A DNA stretch of 64,000 nt, from positions 1 through 64,000 of the forward strand of contig JASANE010001803.1 in the NCBI GenBank assembly GCA_030248225.1, written 5' to 3'. A program made the translations under genes and the position numbers. Origin of the DNA: Trileptium ribeirensis. Taxonomy: Eukaryota; Nematoda; Enoplea; Enoplida; Thoracostomopsidae. Each line of letters begins with the position of its first letter. Positions within the stretch are counted from its first letter, which is position 1. The notes beneath the pieces were generated by a model. That model worked only from the letters and a program-made list of their open reading frames with translations. It ran no database searches and was not told the DNA's origin. Below, one piece after another: positions 1 through 11,300 of the stretch.

Positions 1-398
1 CTGCGTAGCTTCTTGGGTCTGACCAAGAATCAGGTATTAAAATTTAATATTCACGGTCCACCCTTGAGGTTACGATAGCCGGGGTCGTATGGGCATGGTG
101 TTAGGAAGTTGCGCCATGCAGCTGCGTCACCGGTTATTACAAAAGTACGACACTGAGAGTTGTAGTTAAAGTCCTTACATAAACTATTGGATCGATTTTA
201 TTGTGACGTCACTTTTGCATTAAATTTGTTAGCGAACACTGAATAATCTTAATTTAAATGATTAGGCATTAGGGAACAGCATTTCTGCAAATTTAGATCC
301 AAAATTCTGTTCTAACACAAAGACTAATTTTTAGCACTTGAATTTGATTTTGCCAATTTTCGGTTAGCGAAAAACTCAATGAAATTAAACGTTTTTTT

Positions 399-488
399 TC
401 GTAACAAGGGTTTACGATTCGATGTCGGTAATGACAAAATAGGATGATTGGTGTGTTCAGCTTAAGTTTACTCTCGCATTAGTACAAT
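399..488 (+). repeat. Dispersed repeat copy, related to 54464-54552
   Basis: This stretch can be aligned by eye, at roughly two thirds identity, with 54464-54552. Both contain the core AAAATAGGATG followed by GGTTAG-like and TCAGCTT-like blocks, and both lie just downstream of a TGACGTCA-type sequence and of GTT(A/C)GCGAAC words. It is an old interspersed repeat. No coding capacity was seen in either copy. Confidence 0.4.
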
Positions 489-751
489 ACCGATGCAAAA
501 CCAATAACTTATGCTAGGCAAGAAAAAAGTCACATCAACATTTTGGGTAGTAACCAATGTGATGTAGGTAACCTACGTTGGTATGGCTGTCAAGATTCAT
601 ATAATACATGCTAACGCTCCGAGGTCTAAGTGGAAGGGTAGCCGGAATCTGTCAGAAAGGTCACCTCAGGGGAGCGACTAGAGGACCTTGGGTATAGAGG
701 CCATCGGGGTAGGGGTTGCTGGAAATAGTTGATGACCCCCACCTCCCGAGA

Positions 752-835
752 ACACATTTTTGCCTATTTTACCCCCATTTTTGCTAATTTCCACCTTTTT
801 TACCAATTATTGCTAAAATTTTTTGCGCACGAGGA
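752..835 (-). repeat. Copy of a TTTTTGCC-rich dispersed repeat
   Basis: The strand reads as runs of TTTTTGCC and TTTTACC ending in TTTTTTGCGCACG. Its reverse complement matches the outer arm of the fold-back element at 19.1-19.6 kb and the single arm near 35.6 kb. It sits in an otherwise featureless, locally G-rich stretch (about 640-900) with no convincing gene. Confidence 0.4.
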
Positions 836-2253
836 GGGAGTGAATGCAGTGCAACGGGCGGGGGGCGGTTAGAGAGGGCAGGGTGGCACCTTCTGGGGCA
901 TGTCAGGGCCTCTGTGGGGAGGAGGGCGAAGCCCAGAAGGTAAATCTCCTGAACTCCAGATTTGGCATGTGTAATTCGTGAGTCTTTTTCACCTTACCGG
1001 ATTGCGGAGCTAAAGCACCATACTTAAATTTCAGCAAACCATATATAAAAATTTTAGCAGGAACTGTCAAGCCCGTGTATTTACAGCTGCCCAGCAATTT
1101 AATTAGTTGTACCGTCGCAAAACAGAGCTACAGAAAGTTGAAACATGCACCATAAGTAGCTACGAGATACATCTGATGTTGGTCAGGTGCTAAATATGGG
1201 TGCATAACCGGCGTCCGCGCAAGCTTTGCCTAACGTAATATATTTTAGGTTTCATTAATTTCGCAAAAGCTTCTTTAATTATAGGGGAATTTGCGCTACC
1301 TGAAATTTCATAATTTCATTTAAGGCGTTTGGAATTTTTATGAATGTAATGTTTATAACCTAAATTTTTGCGGATTAGATAGCTTGCGCCTAAACCACAC
1401 GTGCTCATAGTGAGAGAGGGGATCATACCCCCTGAAGCGACATACTCCTCTCCTTCCGTAAATAACCGGCTATCTCCTGGTACCTCATGCATGTATGTCT
1501 TAAAAATGGACGGTGAAAACCCACAGATTTGGCGTACAACAATTTGTAAATGGTGAGCAGACAAATAGTAATTGTGCCTGTAAAACGATTCATTAACCAG
1601 ATTTGTGAGTTACAACGCATTAAAGCTGATAATTGTGTGGTCTGAAAAATGAAAACAGAATTGAACAGAGCAACAACTACAATGACAACCAAGAAAGTTT
1701 ATTAATATTTCTAAGATCAATATTGCAAAAACCTACTTAAATCACTATTGAAATGGTGTACACAATACTAATTTCACTTACATGTTAGAGTACAGAATTG
1801 TGCATGAGAAACATATGATACGCTCAATGAAGTTGTGCCTTACACATCACCGTCCTGTGGGATTGTGGAGAAAAATAATAGACCCGAAATTAAATAATGC
1901 AACACTTCGAATATTTCAGTTTCAATTTTACATAGTGAGTAGATCAGGTTTTATAAAACTAGGCTCAAGAATACGTTTAAATTATATATCGAATATGCAT
2001 TGAATATCTTATCCTATTTTAAAGTTCACTTATCAATAGACCGTAACCAGAGCAACTAAGCTGCAAAGATGGCTGAAAAAGTATTAAGGGGTGGCTGAAA
2101 TTTGGTGATATATGAATAGCAAAATGTATTTGACAGTCTCCTTCGTCTCAGCGGAAGGGTTACAGCTGGAGCAGGAGATTACGCTTCTTCTTCTAACCCA
2201 TAAATATGGATCTGCTAACAATTTTATACATCGCGCGGGATACAACTGCATAC

Positions 2254-2382
2254 CTAATTGGCATCGGGACGAGCATTCTCTGAGTGATCCGTACCGTGGA
2301 GAGTCCACAACGCAACTGGTATCTGAGCACATATGACAGCTGCCTTGACCATCGCATTGGAAATACGTTTTTTGTTGTGATC
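2254..2382 (-). CDS. Exon: cysteine-rich module 4 of the secreted protein
   Basis: The exon follows TTTTGTTTTAG and ends before GTATGC (129 nt, phase 1-1). It encodes a module with the order YFQC, CHMC, C, C, C and a central RYG. It is most like the exon at 5014-5154 (YYQC, CTPC, RYN). No later exon was recognised to the left. Confidence 0.7.
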   Translation of the reverse strand, partial: DHNKKRISNAMVKAAVICAQIPVALWTLHGTDHSENARPDAN

Positions 2383-5300
2383 CTAAAACAAAAGCGCTGT
2401 TTTTACAGGCAGCCAAATATTAATTAGTTAAAATCATGAACATGGAAATAGTGTATTTCAATTGATCATTTATATGGAATAGTGTGAAAGCTTGAGATTG
2501 GTTAAAAATTATTCCTTTTATATACAGACAATATTTTCCCGTTGCTTTCAGACTGTGTTTTCAGCTTTCAGCAGATTGTGCACTAAACCATCGGTGCAAG
2601 TTCGTTCTTAACATTGGGAGTCCCAGCACAATTTTGGGACTCAATAGCTCTTTTGATACGGAAGTACAATAGATATGAAATGTTTATGAAAATATTGGGG
2701 GCCCAGCCCCCTTGCCCCCCCTCCCCAACCCGGGATTTGAGCTTATGCACTAAACGCTGTAACAGCATTGCACTTCCGGCTTAGAAATTGCTTACACTTA
2801 CTGCAAATTGCGAATCTAAATTACTTACTTATTGAGAATCCAAATTTTGGAATCCACAGAAACAACACCACTGCTCACTGGCAACGGTGCCGACATGATA
2901 CCCAAACAAGCTATAAGTAGCAGCTAGTAATTAATGAAATTATTATTTTAGCACTTTTGAATTGCGCGCTATAGTGTATCGTTGTAGGTTTAATATTAAC
3001 GTTATTAAAGTCACAATAAACGCGCTGAGATAGGATTTTTAATTATCATTATATATTATTAATTATTTTTTACTAATAATTTGTGGTAGTATACTCGCTG
3101 GGATTAGTATAACCCGAAAAACAAAACCAAAACCTATCATAAATCGTATTGTTGGGGCTCGTTTATGCCATGCAACCCGGAAACAGAATTAAAACTACGG
3201 ACAGAAGATGTGTTCCTTTTCGCATCGAATTCATGTGCAAGTAGTTCCAAATTGCTTGTAATCTAGTTCACAAGCGGCTTCACACGATAAGAAAACTACT
3301 TCCAAGACACAGCTAAATGGCTTTACATTTAACTTTACCTCCTGCGTATTTTGTTCAGGACCAAGACTCTGGCTGAGACTTTGTCGAAAAACCAGTTGCA
3401 ATCCGTTTGTTATAGCAGTTTGGCAAGCAGATATTCAACTTTTTCCCAACACCATTTCTATTTCTATTTCATTTCTATTTCTATTTATTTTCATCCGGCT
3501 CATTCCAAACAATCCTGTAGAGCAAAATCACCTTTTACAGGCTACCACTTAAAAAACAATAAAAAATTCATTTAGTTCACTCAAATATATACATGTCGAA
3601 CATTAGGTGCACTTCCTTCTATTGATTTTCATACGGCTCATTCCAAACAATCCTGTAGAGCAAAATCACCTTTTACAGGCTACCACTTAAAAAACAATAA
3701 AAAAATTCATTTAGTTCACTCAAATATATACATGTCGCACATTAGGTGCACTTCCTTCTATTGATTTTCATCCGGCTCGTTCCAAACAATCCTGTAGAGC
3801 AAAATCACCTTTTACAGGCTACCACTTAAAAAAAACAATAAAAAATTTGTTTAGTTCACTCAAATATATACATGTCACATATTAGGTGCACTTCCTTCTA
3901 TTGATTTTATTTTCATCCGGCTCATTGCAAACAATCCTGTATAGCAAAATCACCTTTTACAGGCTACCACTTTAAAAAACAATAAAAAATTGATTTAGTT
4001 CCCTCAAATATACACATGTCACATATTAGGTGCACTTCCTTCTATTGATTTTATTTTCATCCGGCTCATTGCAAACAATCCTGTATAGCAAAATCACCTT
4101 TTACAGGCTACCACTTTAAAAAACAATAAAAAAATTGATTTAGTTCCCTCAAATATACACATGTCGCACATAGGTGCACTTCCTTCTATTGATATGTCTT
4201 GTGTCGCGCTTTAGCTACGTTTGTTGCACATTGTGCACTTTTACTAAAATTTAGATAGAGAGGCAGTGGTCCTATATAAACATCATATTAAATTTAGGAC
4301 TCAACTACCAGAGATCCTTTGAAATGCAAAGATGCCAAAATTTTTGCTGCAGAGTAAAAACATTTTATGTGAAATTATAAGGAGGTGGCAGTAGCTTAAA
4401 ATTTCATTACATGCAACATCAACATATTCCAATTTGCGTATCTTAGTAACAACAGCACTTGGAAAACAAAAGGTGAAAATTAAAACAATAGGACAACCAT
4501 CTATCTTACAGGTACCTTAAGTTCTAGCTTTAAAGACATTTTGTGATCGCATATTAGGGGTATCTCATGTTTGGGACGTTTACTATATATTGGCGATCAA
4601 CTCCGTCTGTGCCTTTCATACTTGTATTATGTTTAGGGCCAATATAACCTTTAGGGGCGGAAGTGAAATGCATGCTATGCCGTTCTCGATATACTAAGCC
4701 TAAACCTTAGTCTTAGCCCAAGCTAAGGTCCCTATATGAGCCATGTACTAAGCCTAAGCCTAAGTTGGGGGGCTGCCGCCCCCCGAACCCCCCGCTCTAA
4801 GCTGTTCTTTTTTCTAACGATATAACATCCGGCTCCTAAAGGGGACATGAGCCATGTTTAGTATTATACATATTCTGCACATCAACGAAATTATTCATGC
4901 TCTTGCATGCAGCAACATACAACTAGTATATAAGCACATAGGTCACTGCTTTGTCAAATTATTATTTATATATAATAAAAAATTGTGCACTAAAAGTATC
5001 ATAACAACTTTACCACCGCATTTCTGGGTGCATTCGTTCATCGTATTGTAGCGACCGATATCGGCAACACACTGTCCTTCCCGACAAGGTGTACAACGAC
5101 CCTGTTCAAGACATTGGTAATACGTTCGACCTCCGCCTGAATTGGATCCTCCACCTGAGTATTACAAACAATTCCTTGTGGTAGCAATACTCTATGAATT
5201 AGTGGACCACGTTTAGAATGGTTAATTTTACCACGGTAGTATAAAGACTTTAGAAAAGCGTTTAATGATAAAAAGTGTGTTACAGTTGCTTCAAAAGAAA

Positions 5301-8300
5301 GTATAGCTGTCAAGCTATATCTTTAGCACCGTTATTTTTTTAACTTCATCCAGACTTTTGTTCTGTGCTTGTTGCAGTTTTACAAAGTTGCTTCAAAAGA
5401 AATTATAGCGCTTTTAAAGCTGTCAAGCTATATCTTTAGCACCGTCATGTTCTTGAACTTCAGCCAGACTTTTGTTTTGTACTTGTTGGAGTTTTACCCT
5501 GTTGCTTCAAAAGAAATTAGAGAACGTTGAAAGCTGCAAAACTATATCATTAGCATCATCATGTTTTTGAACTTCAGCCAGAATTTTGTTCTGTCCTTGT
5601 AGAAGTTTTACCCAGTTTCTTCAAAAGAAATTATAGCGCTTTTAAAGCTGTCAAGCTATATCTTTAGCACCGTTATTTTTTTGAAGTTCAGCCAGACTTT
5701 TGTTCTGTGCTTGTTGCAGTTTTACAAACTTGCTTCTAAAGAAATTATAGCGCTTTTAAGGCTGTCAAGCTATATCTTTAGCACCGTCATGTTCTTGAAC
5801 TTCAGCCAGACTTTTGTTTTGTACTTGTTGGAGTTTTACCCTGTTGCTTCAAAAGAAATTAGAGAACGTTGAAAGCTGCAAAGCTATATCATTAGCATCA
5901 TCATGTTTTTGAACTTCAGCCAGAATTTTGTTCTGTCCTTGTAGAAGTTTTACCCAGTTTCTTCAAAAGAAATTATAGCGCTTTTAAAGCTGTCAAGCTA
6001 TATCTTTAGCACCGTTATTTTTTTGAAGTTCAGCCAGACTTTTGTTCTGTGCTTGTTGCAGTTTTACAAACTTGCTTCAAAAGAAATTATAGCGCTTTTA
6101 AGGCTGTCAAGCTATATCTTTAGCACCGTCATGTTCTTGAACTTCAGCCAGACTTTTGTTTTGTACTTGTTGGAGTTTTACCCTGTTGCTTCAAAAGAAA
6201 TTAGAGAACGTTTAAAGCTGCAAAGCTATATCATTAGCATCATCATGTTTTTGAACTTCAGCCAGAATTTTGTTCTGTCCTTGTAGAAGTTTTACCCAGT
6301 TTCTTCAAAAGAAATTATAGCGCTTTTAAAGCTGTCAAGCTATATCTTTACCACCGTTATTTTTTTGAACTTCAGCCAGACTTTTGTTCTGTACTTGTTG
6401 AAGTTTTACCCAGTTGCTTCAAAAGAAATTAGAGCACGTTTAAAGCTGCAAAGCTATATCATTAGCACCGTCATGTTTTTGAACTTCAGCCAGAATTTTG
6501 TTCTGTACTTGTTGAAGTTTTACCCAGTTGCTTCAAAAGAAATTCGAGCACATTTAAAGCTGCAAAGCTATACCATTAGCACCATCATGTTTTTGAACTT
6601 AGCCCAAATTTTGTTCTGTACATGTTGAAGTTTTACCCAGTTGCTTCAAAAGAAATTAGAGCACGTTTAAAGCTGCAAAGCTATATCATTAGCAACGTCA
6701 TGTTTTTGAACTTCAGCCAGAATTTTGTTCTGTGCTTGTAGAAGTTTTAACCAGTTGCTTCAAAAGAAATTAGAGCACATTTAAAGCTGCAAAGCTATAT
6801 CATTAGCACCATCATGTTTTTGAACTTAGCCCAAATTTTGTTCTGTACTTGTTGAAGTTTTACCCAGTTGCTTCAAAAGAAATTAGAGCACGTTTAAAGC
6901 TGCAAAGCTATATCATTACAATCGTCATGTTTTTGACCTTCAGAAAGAATTTTGTCCTGTACTTGTAGAAGCTTCCGTAACTGGTTCAAAAAACGTTAGA
7001 GCACACTTAAAGATGCAAAGCTAAATCATTAGCATCGTCATGTTTTTGACCTTCAGCTAAAATAATGTTCTGTTCCCTTAGGAGTTTTTCCTAAGTTTAC
7101 TCCAACACAAGTTGAATGCTGATGTAAAAAAATTAGACCCAACTTAACGGTCCTACATATTCCCATATTATTTAACCATTATACCTCAAAGCATGCAATT
7201 CTAAAGGCCATAATTGTGTTTCATCTATATCAGTTTACCACGAGCATTACAAAATTCGGCGCTGTTTGGGCTGGGAGGGGAAAATCAGCAAATGGTCAAA
7301 CGCCGCTGAAATTGGTACCAATCGACTCAGCTCGTCGAGCTGAGTTCAAAAATACTGCATACGACCATTTTCCGAAAAAAATTTTTTTCATTTTTTTCTA
7401 TTACCCAATGGTCCCCCCCACCTGTGAAATGTCACCTGAAATTTTTGAAAAAAAAATTTTGCAAAATAGACATGATGCACCTAGATTGATCCAGCATTAC
7501 AGGAAAAACTGAATGGTACCATTCATATCGATATATCTGGCCTCCCTCTGAAGTTATCCGCAAGAACAGTTAACCAGTTCGGAAGTAACCCTGTGGGAAC
7601 GCTCGATTTATTCGATTGATGATTTATTTTCCATTTTTTTATATTTCACAGCATAATATTAGGCTATGGCAGCACGTGGCAGACCTCAAATACTAGATTT
7701 AACATTTCGCCCCTTAATACCATACTTCCTGAACCTGATTTTAACAATTTGCGCATGACCTATAATCAAATGGTGCGTAGAACAAGTACATATGAAGATA
7801 CTATTGTTGTGCTTGCCCAATGGAGACTTATCGCTAACAACCAACAATGTACATGTGGCGACGCGATGTATTGGGTTGCGCGTAATGACCTCGCGCGCCT
7901 AGATAAGTACGAATGGCGCTGTAAAAATTGCCGAACCAAATTATCTATTCGAAGCGGGTCACTTTTACCGGTCACCGGATCACATTGGAAACGACACTCG
8001 TGATCATTTTAGGCTACATCAACAACTTGCCGGCCGTCAAACTTCATTCGCTTGCAAACAGGGGTCGCCACAGATACCATTACGAACTGGTACAACTACT
8101 GTAGGGATGTCGCTGTGGCTTACGACCGTGATCATTGGCAAAACAGCATGTTGGGCGGCCCCGGTATCGACGTAGAAGTTGACGAGTCGAAGTTTTTTCT
8201 ACAAAAATACAACCGCGGCATGCCACATCATCAGCATGGTTGGGTGGTGGGCATGATTGAACGACAAACGGGCAAGTGTCTACTTTTCCACGTCCTCAAT

Positions 8301-11300
8301 CGCACCATCAACACAATCATGCCTCTAATATTTCAACATATCCGACCGGGAACCCGCATCATCACCGACAGCTTCGAGACGTAGATCCAAAGACTGCGCC
8401 GCCTATCTAGCCCCCAGCAATATAGTCACGCCACGGTCAACCACTATAACCGCCAATTCCTTAATCCCGACAATCCCGACGCCCATACGCAAAACATTGA
8501 TGGTCTCTGGGGAAATTCGATAACCTTCATTCGGCGAAGCCAAGGTGTTCCTCATAGCCTATTCCAGCGAACCCTTATTGAATTTCAATGGGGACGACAA
8601 TTCGCTGGAAATATTGTTGGTGCACTCATTTCCCAAATCGGAAACATGTATCGCCTCTAGAGGTCATTTCCATTGTCTGTACTACGTTTTCTTATAGAGT
8701 TCTAGATTAAGCCTAACAAAATAAATCTAAGTCTTAGACTAAGCATAAGCCTTAGACTAAGCCTAAGCCTAAGCCTTAGACTAAGCCTAAGCCTAAGTCT
8801 TAGACTAAGCCTAAGCCTTAGACTAAGCCTAAGCCTAAGCGTTACACTAAGCCTAAGCCTAACTCTAAGCCTTAGACTAGGCTTAAGCCTTAGACTAAGC
8901 CTAAGACTAAGCCGCTACGCTGGCTAACTGCCACGGTTTTGAGTGCTCAGTACTGGTGCTTCCTCGTATGCGTTTGCCGGTGCAGTATTTCCGGATACCC
9001 TAACCTAAGCTTCAAGCTTACCCTAAAACTGAGCCCAGTCTAAACCTAATTTCCAGACATCAAAATATCCATTTTTCGCTTGTATTCCCCATATCGGGAG
9101 CCATATCTTGTTGTAACGTTCAGTAATCGTCACACCCCATGCATTGTCGTATAGCCTATTCTAGTTTCTAAATCATATTCAAATTTGAGCCCAATTTATC
9201 AATCCAATCCAAAGTTATATCCAAAAAGGTCAAAAAACTAAAATCCATATATCTAAAAAATCCGGCCCTGAAATTGGATCCCTCTCCTGAACCCCCTTGA
9301 AGAGCTAGAGCCCTGAAACATTTTCCATTGAAAAGAGCAGGAAAAACTGGTCCATGGCGGGTTAGGGGGTTTGACGATCTTAAGCAGAGCTTTAAAAAAA
9401 TTTCCCAAAAAAGCCTATATGCCCCAAAAAATCCGATTAAAAAGAACAATAATTTAGCATCATCAGGAGGTTATACCTGAAAAGGGGCTATCCTGATCTC
9501 GAAGAGATCTCTTTTGGAGGTAAGAGATGATTGGGGGTCCAGAGACTATGGGGGCTATACTGAAAAGGTGGTGGGACCCTTCTCTGATTTTCCCCCTCAG
9601 CCCAATCAGGGCCCAAAATTCTGTATTTCCATTTACCAGCAATATCAAAACTTACATTTATGCAGGTTTCACAGAATAGTGAGTGCAAAAAGTGGGCAGT
9701 TTTGTCATTAACAGCCGTTTTTGTTAACTAGGCCTCTGTGAGAATCACAGACGAATTTAAATGTCGGATATCTGTTAAACATTGATTAATATTTGCTTTA
9801 AATATTTCAAAAATTAAACTACTACATTGACAGTCGCTACACTAATTATACAGAATTGATTTGGTGGTGCTATAGCAAACAGAAGAGGGTTGTCGTTGAT
9901 TAATGAATAAACAAACTTACAACGCAACACAAAATTTGAGTCTGACACAAAATACACATACGGTGTCATGCATAATGTCGACAGAGAAAATATAAAACTT
10001 TGAGATGAAGCATTCATGCCGTGAATAAATTGCAATTTAAACAACAACATGTCGATGACCGTATGTCACTGTAATACTAGTTTTCTGAGGGGTTAGACAT
10101 TAGCTATAATATCGTAACTATATACTTCACTTTCAAATATCAAACTGACGAGGGGCCAATATCCAGCTGGAGAAGGGCAACAATATCAAACTGGACGGAG
10201 GCACCAAAATATCAAACTGGATGGGCATCAATATCAAATTGGTGGGGGACACAAATATCAAACTGAAGAGGCCATCAATATCAAACTGGAGGAGGGCGCC
10301 AATATTAAACTGGAGCGGCGCGTAATATCAAACTGGAAGGGGGCACCAATATTGAACTGGTGTGTGACACCAATATCAAACTGGAGGGGGGACCAATCAT
10401 TGGCGCAAATCTGCTATGGACTTTGGGGGGGTCAAAGTAAATGCCAGACTATTCATAATAGAAATTATTCCAGCGTTCTCCTGTCACTTGATGAGAAGTC
10501 CAATATGTCTGAATTTTTTTGCAAGCTGTTTGAAAAGTTAAATTTTTTGGCTTTCCATTAACTGTGATAATCTCCTGATCATAAAAATCATCAGTTGGCT
10601 GGTGCGGTTCTGTATATTGCGGAGAAATCGAAGCTGGTTCATCTGCTCCTGATGTGGAGTGAGTTTCTGTAGTTATATCGGTTTCAGCACTAGTAGATGG
10701 TTGTTGATGTTGCTTCTCTAAATCGTGGCGAGGCCGCTTTTCTGCTCCAGTCGATTTTGTTAAAATTCTAGCTGATGAAGTAGAATGTTCGCTTGAATCC
10801 GAGGTTTCAGTTTCTATTTTCCGTTTAAAATATATATCAAGAGTGGACATTATATCCTGATAATATATAACTTCCAATCTCACACTGATATATTTCTGAA
10901 ATGAAAACAAATCGTTAAGCAAATTTTAGGAACGATAACAGATCAAGTATAGATTCTCTCAACATACGATTAGGGACCAGAATAGATCGTGGTTTTCGAC
11001 GTCTTTCTTAGAAGTTGAATTGTAGGTTTTCATCACTCTTTCGTTATAAAGTGTTCTGTGCTCTAAAACGACAGCAAAAGACGAGATTTCGGAAATTTGG
11101 CGCAATTTTTTGGGGGGGTCCGGACCCCCCCGACCCCCCCGGGATTTGCGCCTATGGGACCAATATCAAGTTGGAGGGAGGAACCAACGTCAAACATGGG
11201 GGACCAATATCACACTGGAGTGGGGCACCAATATCAAATTCGAGGAGGCACCAATACAATTATCAGGTTGCTGCAACAGATTTTTGTTTCTAATGGCTAG

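Noticed and set aside
5038..5313. 91-codon minus-strand frame
   Set aside because: A different frame of the same strand carries a cysteine-module exon with proper splice sites and the family pattern; the long frame is incidental.
5681..6628. Hydrophobic repeat proteins
   Set aside because: They arise from the 114-bp satellite whose period is a multiple of three; there is no start context or independent evidence of coding.
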